A stretch of DNA of 26,693 nucleotides from Parolsenella sp958406235 (GTDB lineage Bacteria > Actinomycetota > Coriobacteriia > Coriobacteriales > Atopobiaceae). The position numbers and the translations under genes are program-made. Numbering within the stretch: position 1 is the stretch's first letter; every line of letters starts with the position of its first letter. Below, in pieces: positions 1 through 7,547 of the stretch. The notes under the pieces were generated by a model. That model had not been told where the DNA came from, did not search any database, and saw nothing but the letters and a program-made list of their open reading frames with translations. The stretch spans positions 1 to 26,693 of the forward strand of contig NZ_JBCLNF010000013.1 in NCBI RefSeq assembly GCF_039062465.1, in the 5' to 3' direction.

Positions 1-162
1 CCTAGACAACCCACAGCATGCGGGAGGCCTCCCTATTTGTCACTATCGGGGTGTAAACAACCTATTGGCACATAACAGCTAGCGGCTCACCCTCGCCAGC
101 AGTTTTCGCTGCGCCTTCAGACAAGACGGCGTCGACGGAGAGACTTGCCGACGCGAACTCGA

Positions 163-1098
163 CTACACCCAGGAGCAGATCAGCGTCATGTCACCGGAAA
201 ACTCGAGGTCACCACTCTGCGCAGGCGCCACGAAGTGGGAACCCTTCTCGAGCTTGGTGCCATTTACCGTACCCTCGCCCTCGATGACGCTCACGCACAC
301 GAAGTCATGGTCCTGGACGAGCGTCTTGGTCCCGGCGACGCGAACGCGCTCGACGGTATAGCGCTCGTTCGACTCGAGGAGCGTGACTCCATCGACCTCA
401 GGAGCGACGACCTCGCCGTTCGTGTGGGCCTTTGCCGCATAGTCGACCACGTCCATGCTCTTCTCGAGGTGAAGCTCGCGCTTGGTGCCATCGGCCTGAA
501 CGCGGTCATAGTCATAGACGCGATAGGTGACGTCGCTCGACTGCTGGGTCTCGAGGATGAGCGTACCCGCCTTGATGGCGTGAAGCGTGCCTGCGTCAAT
601 CTGGAAGAAGTCTCCCTTGTGGATGGGCACCTCGTTCACAAGGTCGCCCCAGCGGCCCTCCTCAACGAGCTTGGCAAACTCCTCGCGGTCCTTAGCCTTC
701 TGCCCAACGATGATCGTGGCACCCGGATCGCAATCGAGCACATACCAGCACTCGCACTTGCCAAGGCTTCCGTTCTCGTGGATGGCGGCATACTCGTCAT
801 CAGGGTGCACCTGGATCGAGAGGTCTCCATCGGCATCGAGGATCTTAATCAGCAGCGGGAAGCGATCGCCCTCCGCATCGCCGAACAGCTCATGATGCTC
901 GTCCCAAAGCTGAGAGAGCGTCTTGCCCGCGTAAGGCCCGTCCACGACCTCGCAGTCACCCGCGGGATGCGCGCTGATGGCCCAGCACTCGCCAATGGCG
1001 CCTTCGGGGATGTCATAGTGAAAGACCGTGTCGAGCCTACGGCCTCCCCAAATCTTCTCGTGGAAGATGGGCTTCGTGAAAATGAGGTCCTGAGCCAT
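163..1098 (-). CDS. manA: Mannose-6-phosphate isomerase, class I
   Basis: Cytosolic zinc enzyme that interconverts mannose 6-phosphate and fructose 6-phosphate, linking mannose use or mannosyl-precursor synthesis to glycolysis. The 311-residue product has the short Gram-positive ManA layout: an N-terminal FHEKIWGG stretch, GECWAISAHPAGD, the cupin metal segment IQVHPDDEYA, then GDFFQIDAGTLHAIKAG and ETQQSSDVTYRVYDYDR, which are hallmark segments of this family. I chose the ATG at 1098 because GGAAGGA lies about 8 nt upstream; an in-frame start at 1116 lacks this. The gene stands alone, separated from the upstream operon by a perfect 12-bp inverted repeat (1140-1179) that may control it or terminate the upstream transcript. 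No missing motif seen. Confidence 0.93.
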   Translation of the reverse strand: MAQDLIFTKPIFHEKIWGGRRLDTVFHYDIPEGAIGECWAISAHPAGDCEVVDGPYAGKTLSQLWDEHHELFGDAEGDRFPLLIKILDADGDLSIQVHPDDEYAAIHENGSLGKCECWYVLDCDPGATIIVGQKAKDREEFAKLVEEGRWGDLVNEVPIHKGDFFQIDAGTLHAIKAGTLILETQQSSDVTYRVYDYDRVQADGTKRELHLEKSMDVVDYAAKAHTNGEVVAPEVDGVTLLESNERYTVERVRVAGTKTLVQDHDFVCVSVIEGEGTVNGTKLEKGSHFVAPAQSGDLEFSGDMTLICSWV

Positions 1099-1139
1099 AA
1101 CAATTCCTTCCAACACGTCTTAACCGCGTGCAAACAGAA

Positions 1140-1179
1140 AATGGCCATACGTTTATAGATGTCTAATCGTATGGCCATT
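1140..1179. promoter_or_regulatory. 12-bp perfect inverted repeat upstream of manA
   Basis: AATGGCCATACG at 1140-1151 is exactly mirrored by CGTATGGCCATT at 1168-1179, with a 16-bp A/T-rich spacer. On the minus strand the spacer and right arm contain TATAAA, a possible manA -10 element, and the second arm is followed by TTTT. It could be an operator over the manA promoter or a weak intrinsic terminator for the ABC/peptidase operon ending at 1220. The sequence alone does not decide. Confidence 0.6.
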
Positions 1180-1219
1180 CATACTAGATTATCTATGCGT
1201 GAGATGGCTTTTCGTTACG

Positions 1220-1987
1220 TTAGCACGCCGCGACGAACGCCTTCCAGAGGTTGAAGTCCTCCTCGCACTTCTCCCACGTGTACTCGGGATGCCACTGCAC
1301 GCCAAGCACGAAGCGCTTCCCCGGCATCTCGACGCACTCGGGGATGCCGTCATCGGATGACGCGGAGAGCACAAGGCCGTCGCCCAAATCCTTCACGCAG
1401 CAATGGTGCGCCGAGTTGACGCAGTAGCCACGCGAACCACTCGCGCGCGCAAGGAGACTCCCCTCGTCGATCTCGACCTCATGACAAGTCCTCGTGAGGA
1501 GGTCTGCGTGATCGTGCGAGGTAGACCCCTCCCGGCGGGAGATTGACGGCACGTCCATATCTAGCGAGCCGCCAAGGGCGACATTGAGCACCTGGGTTCC
1601 GCGACACGTCGTGAACAGGGGTTTATCGGCCTGCACGACCTTGCGAACGAGCGGAACCTCGCAGGCGTCGCGAACGTGGCAGAGAAGGGACTCGTCATAG
1701 GGACGCTCGTCTCCCCAGAGCTTGGGGTCGACATCCGGGCCGCCGGGAATGGCAACACCGTCCGCCAGCTCAACGTACTGGTCAATCACGTCCTCATCAT
1801 CCGTAAGGGCCATCTGTACGGGAAGACCGCCTGCCGCGAGAATCGCGTCGATGAAGACGGTGGCACCGCACTCGTTGGGCGCGAGCTTCTCGGTCTTGTG
1901 GAGGTGGCCCTCCTCATAACGCGTAGCGACAAGAATGATGGGCCTACGGCTCTGAGACGTCTTGGTTTGAGCTTCGTTCTCCACCAT
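1220..1987 (-). CDS. Class I glutamine-amidotransferase-like peptidase C26 (gamma-glutamyl-GABA hydrolase-like)
   Basis: Predicted cytosolic hydrolase that cuts gamma-glutamyl amide bonds, as PuuD does for gamma-glutamyl-GABA. The 255-residue product carries the oxyanion-side motif AIPGGPDVDP (79-88), the nucleophile elbow TTCRGTQ with Cys128, the substrate-side VNSAHHC (190-196), and the His233/Glu235 pair in WHPEY, so the whole catalytic triad is present. It starts 3 nt after the ATPase stop, so it is the last gene of the amino-acid ABC operon. This suggests it processes a gamma-glutamyl compound brought in by that transporter, but the substrate is inference. Polyamine catabolic partners (PuuABC) are not seen nearby, so a PuuD symbol is not given. 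Confidence 0.85.
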   Translation of the reverse strand: MVENEAQTKTSQSRRPIILVATRYEEGHLHKTEKLAPNECGATVFIDAILAAGGLPVQMALTDDEDVIDQYVELADGVAIPGGPDVDPKLWGDERPYDESLLCHVRDACEVPLVRKVVQADKPLFTTCRGTQVLNVALGGSLDMDVPSISRREGSTSHDHADLLTRTCHEVEIDEGSLLARASGSRGYCVNSAHHCCVKDLGDGLVLSASSDDGIPECVEMPGKRFVLGVQWHPEYTWEKCEEDFNLWKAFVAAC

Positions 1988-1990
1988 GCC

Positions 1991-2749
1991 TTAGTGCTCC
2001 TTGATCGAGTTGAGAAAATCACGGGCGCGCTGGGTCTTTGGGTTGTCGAAGAACTCGTCAGGCGTGCCCTCTTCGACGATGGCGCCGTCCGCCATGAAGA
2101 TGACACGGTTGCCGACACGGCGCGCGAAGTTCATCTCGTGCGTGACGACGACCATCGTCATGCCGCCGCGAGCGAGCTCCGTCATGACATCGAGGACCTC
2201 ATTGATCATCTCGGGGTCGAGGGCGCTCGTGGGCTCGTCGAAGAGCATCGCCTTCGGGCCCATGGCGAGCGAGCGCGCGATGGCGACGCGCTGCTGCTGG
2301 CCGCCGGAGAGCTGCGCGGGCACCTTGGCGGCCTGCTCGGCCACGCCGACGCGCTCGAGCAGGGACATGGCGCGCTTCTCGGCCTCCTGCTTGGAAAGAC
2401 CGAGGACCTCGATGGGGCCGAGGGTCACGTTCTCGAGCACGGTCTTGTGTGCGAAGAGGTTGAACTGCTGGAAGACCATGCCGAGCTCGGCGCGGGTGCG
2501 CGCGAGCTCCTTGCCCTCCTGCGGCAGCGGCTCGCCCTCGATGAGGATCTCGCCGGAGTCGATCGTCTCGAGGCGGTTGATCGTGCGGCACAGCGTCGAC
2601 TTGCCGGAGCCCGACGGGCCGATGACGACGAGCACCTCTCCCCTGCCGATCTCGAGGTTGACGTCCCTCAGGACGTGGAGGGCGCCGTAGTGCTTGTCGA
2701 CGTGGCGGAGCTCGATGACGGGCTGCTCGCCCGCGGATGTCTGGTTCAT
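1991..2749 (-). CDS. Polar amino-acid ABC transporter ATP-binding protein
   Basis: Cytoplasmic ATPase that drives the two permeases encoded just upstream. The 252-residue product (from the ATG at 2749) has Walker A GPSGSGKS (44-51), Q-loop Gln95 in VFQQFN, signature LSGGQ (147-151), Walker B AMLFDE (167-172), a D-loop SALD, and H-loop His204. Sequence style is GlnQ/GluA, the polar amino-acid uptake subfamily. GGGAGAG precedes the ATG at 2749; the longer in-frame start at 2767 would overlap the RBS region and is less likely. The gene lies 24 nt after the second permease stop and 3 nt before the peptidase C26 gene. Transported amino acid is unknown. Confidence 0.95.
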   Translation of the reverse strand: MNQTSAGEQPVIELRHVDKHYGALHVLRDVNLEIGRGEVLVVIGPSGSGKSTLCRTINRLETIDSGEILIEGEPLPQEGKELARTRAELGMVFQQFNLFAHKTVLENVTLGPIEVLGLSKQEAEKRAMSLLERVGVAEQAAKVPAQLSGGQQQRVAIARSLAMGPKAMLFDEPTSALDPEMINEVLDVMTELARGGMTMVVVTHEMNFARRVGNRVIFMADGAIVEEGTPDEFFDNPKTQRARDFLNSIKEH

Positions 2750-2773
2750 AACTCTCTCCCTTGGCAAGTGCCG

Positions 2774-3592
2774 CTAGCGGATGATCTTGACGCCAGTACG
2801 GCGCGAGACGGTGACCGCGGCCTCGTTGATCAGGCTGTTAATGAGGATGTAGATGACGGCAACCACGAGGTACGTCGATACGAGCGCGTCATAGTTGGTG
2901 CGCAGGACCTGGGCGTTCTGCATAAGGTCAGGATAGCTCACGACATACGCGAGCGCCGTGTCCTTCACGACGACGACGAGCTGGCTGATGAGCGACGGGA
3001 TGACGAAGCGGATCGCCTGCGGCAGCACGATCTTCGTCTTGACCTTCCAGCGAGTCAGGCCGATCGAGAGGCCCGCCTCGGTCTGGCCGCGCGGCACGGC
3101 GTTCACGCCCGCGCGGAAGACCTCCGCGAGGACGCCGGAGGCGGCGAGCGTCACCGGGACGCACAGCATCCAGAACGCCGGCATCTTAATGCCGAGGTTG
3201 GGCATCGCAAAGAAGAAGAAGTAGATGAACAGGAGGCTCGGGACGCCACGAAGCACGTTGGTGAGCACGGCGCAGACGGCGCTCAGGACGCGGAAGTGGC
3301 TTGTGCGCCCCAGCATGAGCAGCATGCCGAGGACGAGCGAGAGCGCCGCGGCGGTGAGGGCTACGGCGAACGTGCCCTCAAGGCCCTTGAGCAGGAAGCG
3401 CCACGTCGTGCGCCAGGAGAAGAGCTCCCAGTACCTTGCGGAGAGCTGGCCGGTGACCCAGAAGCGGTACACGACCCACGCCGCGAGGGCGACGAGCAGC
3501 GCGAGCGAGATGACCGTGCCGACGATCATCTTCTTGCGCGTCTTGGGGCCCGGCTCCTCGTAGAGCGCGTCCCTCATGGTCTTTGCGCTCAT
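2774..3592 (-). CDS. Amino-acid ABC transporter permease (GluD/GlnP type, long)
   Basis: Inner-membrane subunit of the amino-acid importer. The 272-residue product has a charged cytoplasmic N-terminus of about 20 residues, a first hydrophobic helix near 23-43, and further helices that include FIYFFFFAMP. The cytoplasmic EAA loop, which docks on the ATPase, is readable as VFRAGVNAVPRGQTEAG followed by LSIGLTRW and IVLPQAI. Its start overlaps the stop of the preceding permease by 4 bases (ATGA), indicating translational coupling. The pairing of a longer and a shorter permease resembles the GluC/GluD arrangement of actinobacterial glutamate-type systems. Confidence 0.93.
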   Translation of the reverse strand: MSAKTMRDALYEEPGPKTRKKMIVGTVISLALLVALAAWVVYRFWVTGQLSARYWELFSWRTTWRFLLKGLEGTFAVALTAAALSLVLGMLLMLGRTSHFRVLSAVCAVLTNVLRGVPSLLFIYFFFFAMPNLGIKMPAFWMLCVPVTLAASGVLAEVFRAGVNAVPRGQTEAGLSIGLTRWKVKTKIVLPQAIRFVIPSLISQLVVVVKDTALAYVVSYPDLMQNAQVLRTNYDALVSTYLVVAVIYILINSLINEAAVTVSRRTGVKIIR

Positions 3593-4248
3593 CGGATCAC
3601 CCTGACCTTCTTATCGATGGCATTGCCGACGAAACCGGCCACCAGGGCGGTCGAGATGTAGCCGGCGGCGGAGACGAAGAACGTCACGATGCCCGCGGAC
3701 TCACGCGTGTTGATGTAGGTGACCGCGCCCGTAAGCTCCTGCGGCGTCATGGGCACCTGGGAGCCGAGCGCCGTGGTGAGCATGACGGCGATGAAGAGGT
3801 TCGTCATGGGAAGCACGGTGGAACGCAGAGCCTGGGGAATGACGATCTTGCGCAGGATCTGGCCGAAGGACAGGCCGATGGAGCGCGCCGCCTCGATCTG
3901 GCCGGCACCGACGGTGTTGATGCCCGACATGAAGTTCTCAGAGCCAAACGCCGTACCGAGCAGGACGGTCGCGAGGATGACGCTCGGCTCGTAGTCGAGC
4001 AGAAGCTTCAGGTGAGGGAGCGCGTACACCACGATGAGCAGGAGCACCGCTCCGGGAATATTGCGGAAGATCTGCACGTAGACGTCGCCGAGCAGGCGCA
4101 GCGGCTTGAACGGCGAGACGCGCATGACGGTCACGAGCACGGAGAACACCATGACGAGCGCGAACGAGACGAGCGTGAGGCGCCACGTCGTCAGAAGCGC
4201 GGTCAGGTACAGAGGACCGTATCCGGAGATTAGCTCGGGAAGCCCCAT
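3589..4248 (-). CDS. Amino-acid ABC transporter permease (GluC type, short)
   Basis: Second membrane subunit of the importer, 219 residues with about five hydrophobic helices. The EAA loop reads FMSGINTVGAGQIEAARSIG, then IVIPQAL, as expected for the HisM/GlnP permease family. A strong Shine-Dalgarno, AAGGAGG, lies a few bases before the ATG at 4248. The gene follows the binding-protein gene after a gap of 117 nt that holds a GC-rich hairpin (4269-4300), and it overlaps the next permease by 4 bases. The two permeases probably form a heterodimer. Confidence 0.93.
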   Translation of the reverse strand: MGLPELISGYGPLYLTALLTTWRLTLVSFALVMVFSVLVTVMRVSPFKPLRLLGDVYVQIFRNIPGAVLLLIVVYALPHLKLLLDYEPSVILATVLLGTAFGSENFMSGINTVGAGQIEAARSIGLSFGQILRKIVIPQALRSTVLPMTNLFIAVMLTTALGSQVPMTPQELTGAVTYINTRESAGIVTFFVSAAGYISTALVAGFVGNAIDKKVRVIR

Positions 4249-4268
4249 CGTACCTCCTTACAGGGAAA

Positions 4269-4300
4269 GGGGCCCGCCGCCCAGACGGACGGAGGGCCCC
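4269..4300 (-). promoter_or_regulatory. Intercistronic hairpin between binding protein and permease genes
   Basis: GGGGCCC at 4269-4275 pairs with GGGCCCC at 4294-4300, followed on the minus strand by TTT then C/T-rich sequence. The T-tract is short, so partial termination or 3'-end protection is likelier than full termination. This position is typical of ABC operons where the binding protein must be made in excess of the permeases. Confidence 0.55.
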
Positions 4301-4365
4301 GGACTATCTAAGGACTTGCCAAGGGCGCGGGGCGCGCATCCTCAGGCGGTGCCCCGGATGGGAGC

Positions 4366-5346
4366 CTAGGCGCCGAGCGCCGGCGGCTCGGGGACCGTGT
4401 CGATGCCGCAGCGGTCGGCGAGGACGATCTTGTAGAGCTCGGCCCACTTGCCATCATCCTCGAACTTCTTCAGGAAGTCGTTGATGAAGTCGACGGCGTC
4501 GGTGTTGTCGAGCTGGACACCGATGCCGAGGTACTCCTCGGGGCCGAACGGCTCGCCGGCGATGCGGTACTTGCCCGGGTTCTTGATGACGCTGCCCATC
4601 TGGAGCGTGTTGTCGACGACGTAGGCGTCAACGCGGCCCTGCTCGAGGGCGGCACGGCACTCGTCATCCTTCGAGAACTCCTGGATCTCGGCCTCGGGGG
4701 CGAACTGGCCCACGACCTCGGGGCCGGTGGAGCCGGACTGGACGGCGACCTTCTTGCCGGCGAGGTCATCGACGGAGTTGATGTCGGTGTTGCCGTCGAG
4801 GACGAGGATGGCGTACTGGGTGCTCATGTACGGACCGGCGAAGGAGATGACCTGCTTGCGCTTGTCCGTGATGGTGTAGCTGGCGAAGACGGCGTCGACC
4901 GTGTCGTTCTGGAGGACGGATTCACGCGTGTCAGAGGTGACCTGCGTGTACTCGTAGCTGTTCTCGTCGCCGAGGATGTAGCGGACGAGGCCGAGGTAGA
5001 TGCCGGCGTCGAAGCCGTAGACCTTGCCGTCCTGCTCGTCGAGCTGGGAGAAGATCGTCGAGGTGCGGGTGGCGCCCAGGCGGAACTTGCCGGCGCTCTT
5101 GATCGCGGATGCCCAGGGGTTGGCTGCGATAACGTCATCGGCAGCGGGTTCGACGGAGGCGACGAGCGCGTTGAAGGCGTCCTTGTCGATGCCGGTGGCG
5201 GAAGCGGCGGCGCCGGAGGTGGCAGCCGTGCCGGAGGTGGCAGCAGGGCCATCGGAGCAGCCAGCGAGGCCAAGGAGGGCGGTACCGCCCATGACGCCGA
5301 GGCCGAGGGTGATGAACTGACGCCTGCTGTAGGTGCTGTTGCTCAT
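4366..5346 (-). CDS. Amino-acid ABC transporter substrate-binding lipoprotein with twin-arginine signal
   Basis: Extracytoplasmic solute-binding protein, family 3 (SBP_bac_3), that delivers a polar amino acid to the permeases. From the ATG at 5346 the product is 326 residues. The signal has a twin-arginine motif YSRRQFI (6-12), a hydrophobic stretch, and lipobox LAGC with Cys30, so export by Tat and lipid anchoring is predicted. An Ala/Ser/Pro-rich linker follows. The mature part carries FRLGATRT, KVYGFDAGIYLG, VDAVFASYTIT, KRKQVISFAGPYM, LAGKKVAVQSGSTG and VDAYVVDN, all typical of the fold. First gene of the operon; its promoter region contains a 10-bp inverted repeat (5413-5463). An in-frame start at 5418 was rejected because it adds residues before the signal peptide. 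Confidence 0.94.
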   Translation of the reverse strand: MSNSTYSRRQFITLGLGVMGGTALLGLAGCSDGPAATSGTAATSGAAASATGIDKDAFNALVASVEPAADDVIAANPWASAIKSAGKFRLGATRTSTIFSQLDEQDGKVYGFDAGIYLGLVRYILGDENSYEYTQVTSDTRESVLQNDTVDAVFASYTITDKRKQVISFAGPYMSTQYAILVLDGNTDINSVDDLAGKKVAVQSGSTGPEVVGQFAPEAEIQEFSKDDECRAALEQGRVDAYVVDNTLQMGSVIKNPGKYRIAGEPFGPEEYLGIGVQLDNTDAVDFINDFLKKFEDDGKWAELYKIVLADRCGIDTVPEPPALGA

Positions 5347-5412
5347 GGGTAATCCTTCCCTATGACTTGAATCCCAGAATAGGAGTGCTGGTTGGGATGT
5401 TGGGTCTACTGT

Positions 5413-5463
5413 ACCCAATTACCGCGATTTTATAAATCCTACTAAAAAGTAGTGTAATTGGGT
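5413..5463 (-). promoter_or_regulatory. Candidate promoter of the ABC operon inside a 10-bp inverted repeat
   Basis: ACCCAATTAC (5413-5422) and GTAATTGGGT (5454-5463) are perfect inverted copies. Between them the minus strand reads a small perfect hairpin (CTACT/AGTAG, 5439-5452) and TATAAA, a reasonable -10. The outer arms therefore bracket the probable promoter, which is the geometry of a repressor or activator operator. No regulator gene is adjacent. Confidence 0.5.
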
Positions 5464-5469
5464 TGAAAC

Positions 5470-5506
5470 AAAAAGGCGGCGGCGAGCCTCGAAGCTCGCC
5501 GCCGCC
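5470..5506 (-). terminator. Rho-independent terminator of ackA
   Basis: A 13-bp perfect GC stem (5475-5487 with 5494-5506) with a 6-nt loop containing TTCG is followed on the minus strand by five T residues (5474-5470). It lies 32 nt past the ackA stop and insulates ackA from the ABC operon promoter. Confidence 0.9.
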
Positions 5507-5537
5507 CGCCTGGCGCAGTCTATGTGTGACGCGACTC

Positions 5538-6707
5538 TTAGCCGAGAAGGGCCTTGACGTCGAGGGCGATCATGAGCTCCTCGTTGGTCGGGATGACCCA
5601 GACGTGCAGGCTGGAGTCCGGCGTGGAGATCTCACGCGGATCGTCGCTGCGGACGGCGTTCTTGTCGTCGTCAATCTTGACGCCCATCCAAGCGAGGCGG
5701 TTCACGACCTCCTTACGCATGTGAGCGGAGTTCTCGCCAACGCCAGCGGTGAAGACCATGGTGTCAACGCCGTTCATGGCCTGGACCATGGTGGCGAACT
5801 GGGAGGCGACGCGGTAGCTCCACATGTCGATGGCCATCTGGCAGCGCTCGTTGCCCTCGGCGGCACCGGCCTCGATGTCGCGGCAGTCGCTGGAGACGCC
5901 GGAAATGGCGGCGAGGCCAGACTGCTTGTTCATCATCGTGTCGATCTCGTCGATGGAGTAGTGACCCTCGCGGGAGAGGTAGAAGACGGTGGCCGGGTCA
6001 ACGGTGCCGCAACGGGTGCCCATGATGAGGCCATCGAGCGGGGTGAGGCCCATGGTGGTGTCCATGCACTGGCCGTCCTTGATGGCGCAGAGGGAAGCAC
6101 CGGAACCGAGGTGGCAGCTCACGACCTTGTGAGCGGTGTGGTTGGAGACCTCGTCGACGGTGCGCCAGATGAAGCGGTGGCTGGTGCCGTGGGCGCCGTA
6201 CTTGCGGATGTGCAGGCTGTCGACGACGTCCTTCGGGAGGGCGTAGTTGTGGGCCTCGGCGGGCATGTTGTAGTGGAAGGAGGTGTCAGCGACGATGACG
6301 TTGCCGATCTCCGGGAACATCTCGCGGCAGATCTCGATGACGTCAGCCTCGGCGTAGTTGTGGAGCGGGGCGAGCGGGGCGACCTCGCGGACCCAGGCGA
6401 GGGTCTCGTCGGTGACGACCTTGGACTCGGGGAAGTACCAACCGCCCTGAACGACGCGGTGGCCGATGCCGTCGATGGGCTTGTCAACGCTCTCGAGAAT
6501 CTCGAAGACGTGCTTAATGGCCGTCTTGTGATCAGGCAGGGCAACGTCGAGCTGCTGCTTGCTGCCGCCCATCTCGGAGTGGCCGATGAAGGAGCCCTCG
6601 ATGCCGATACGCTCGCAGTTGCCCTTGGCGTAGACCTCGCGAGTGTCGACATCGAGCAGCTGATACTTGAGCGAGGAGCTGCCTGCGTTGATGACGAGAA
6701 CGTTCAT
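5538..6707 (-). CDS. ackA: Acetate kinase
   Basis: Cytosolic kinase that makes ATP and acetate from acetyl phosphate in fermentation. The 389-residue product from the ATG at 6707 starts with VLVINAGSSSLKYQLLD, the first acetokinase signature, and carries GIGHRVVQGG, the DTSFH and YALP segment, GAHGTSHRF, SCHLGSGASLCAI, GLTPLDGLIMGTRCGTVDP, and TAGVGENS near the C-terminus, so all usual active-site blocks are present at normal length. The longer in-frame start at 6785 would add a basic extension and has no support. Phosphotransacetylase, the usual operon partner, is not in this window; the gene appears monocistronic with a strong terminator. Confidence 0.97.
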   Translation of the reverse strand: MNVLVINAGSSSLKYQLLDVDTREVYAKGNCERIGIEGSFIGHSEMGGSKQQLDVALPDHKTAIKHVFEILESVDKPIDGIGHRVVQGGWYFPESKVVTDETLAWVREVAPLAPLHNYAEADVIEICREMFPEIGNVIVADTSFHYNMPAEAHNYALPKDVVDSLHIRKYGAHGTSHRFIWRTVDEVSNHTAHKVVSCHLGSGASLCAIKDGQCMDTTMGLTPLDGLIMGTRCGTVDPATVFYLSREGHYSIDEIDTMMNKQSGLAAISGVSSDCRDIEAGAAEGNERCQMAIDMWSYRVASQFATMVQAMNGVDTMVFTAGVGENSAHMRKEVVNRLAWMGVKIDDDKNAVRSDDPREISTPDSSLHVWVIPTNEELMIALDVKALLG

Positions 6708-6784
6708 GTACGATCCTTCCCCATGACGAAGCGCCCGTTGGCGCCGTGCCTTTGCGCGATGCGTGTCGCTCGCGCGGATTTCCA

Positions 6785-6809
6785 ACTTGACTATGATAGC
6801 GCGTCAAGT
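6785..6809. promoter_or_regulatory. 7-bp inverted repeat in the ackA / hydrolase divergent region
   Basis: ACTTGAC at 6785-6791 mirrors GTCAAGT at 6803-6809 with an 11-bp spacer. Each arm contains TTGAC, so it may be an operator that overlaps -35 elements for either strand. The rest of the 240-nt divergent gap shows no gene; I could not fix a convincing -10 for either direction. Confidence 0.35.
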
Positions 6810-6947
6810 GCCCCTGCCACACGAAATCCTTAGCATGCGTCCCTCTCTCACTCTTTCCTTAGGTTTCGCCTGCGTTATCCTTGTTTAAATGCACAGCCGG
6901 AAGTGCACATTTGCATGCGCCCCACACCATCACCGATAGGAGATGCA

Positions 6948-7487
6948 ATGGCTCGCGACTACTTGCTCGTCATCGACATGCAGAATGACTTCGTGGACGG
7001 CTCTCTCGGCACGCCCGAGGCGGCGGCGATCGCGAGTGATGTCGCAGAGCACGCCCGCACGTTCGAGGGAACCGTCGTCTTCACCTATGACACTCACCGC
7101 GACGACTACCTCGAGACCCAGGAGGGCAAGCACCTCCCCGTCCCCCACTGCATCAAGGGGACGCCGGGCTGGAAGCTCACCCCCGTCTGCGACCTCGTCC
7201 GCCGCGCCCGCAACGCGAAGGTCTTCGAGAAGCGTACCTTTGGCTCCACCGCACTCGCCTCCTGGCTCCTCGACAAGAACGCCCATGGCGGCGGAGTGGC
7301 CTCGGTCGAGCTCTGCGGCCTCTGCACGGACATCTGCGTCGTGAGCAACGCGCTGCTTATCAAGGCGTTCATGCCCGAGGTTCCCGTCCGCGTCAACCCA
7401 AGCCTCTGTGCCGGCGTCACGCCGGAGACCCACGAGGCAGCCCTCACCACCATGCGCATGTGCCAGATCGACCTCATCGAGGGGTAA
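6948..7487 (+). CDS. Cysteine hydrolase, isochorismatase/nicotinamidase-like
   Basis: Probable amidase of the isochorismatase superfamily, closest in motif style to nicotinamidases, which convert nicotinamide to nicotinate for NAD salvage. In the 179-residue product Asp10 (VIDMQNDF), Lys95 (VFEKRTFGS) and Cys130 (CGLCTDICVV) form the expected catalytic triad. YDTHRDDY (47-54) and PVPHCIKGTPGW (65-76) match the metal-site and loop regions of nicotinamidase-like members. I chose the ATG at 6948, preceded by GGAGA; an in-frame start at 6903 is upstream of that RBS. The pyridoxal kinase gene follows 60 nt downstream on the same strand, pointing to a small cofactor-salvage operon. Exact substrate not proven. 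Confidence 0.88.
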   Translation: MARDYLLVIDMQNDFVDGSLGTPEAAAIASDVAEHARTFEGTVVFTYDTHRDDYLETQEGKHLPVPHCIKGTPGWKLTPVCDLVRRARNAKVFEKRTFGSTALASWLLDKNAHGGGVASVELCGLCTDICVVSNALLIKAFMPEVPVRVNPSLCAGVTPETHEAALTTMRMCQIDLIEG

Positions 7488-7547
7488 TCGCCCACTCCGT
7501 GTAAACGCCCCACGCGAAGCATGACAGCCCAAGACCCAAGGAGCCCC

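Noticed and set aside
1..60. Possible short leader peptide on the minus strand at the left edge (GGGAGG followed by ATG and five codons)
   Set aside because: The RBS-like run is part of a 12-bp palindrome (22-33), and nothing downstream can be seen to support a leader.
1676..3661. Very long plus-strand open frame across the ABC operon
   Set aside because: It mirrors four well-supported minus-strand genes, is rich in Arg/Glu/Asp/His as expected for an antisense frame in high-GC DNA, and has no RBS or family motif.
5463..6833. Long plus-strand open frame antisense to ackA
   Set aside because: It begins in the ackA terminator and is a codon-bias mirror of ackA.
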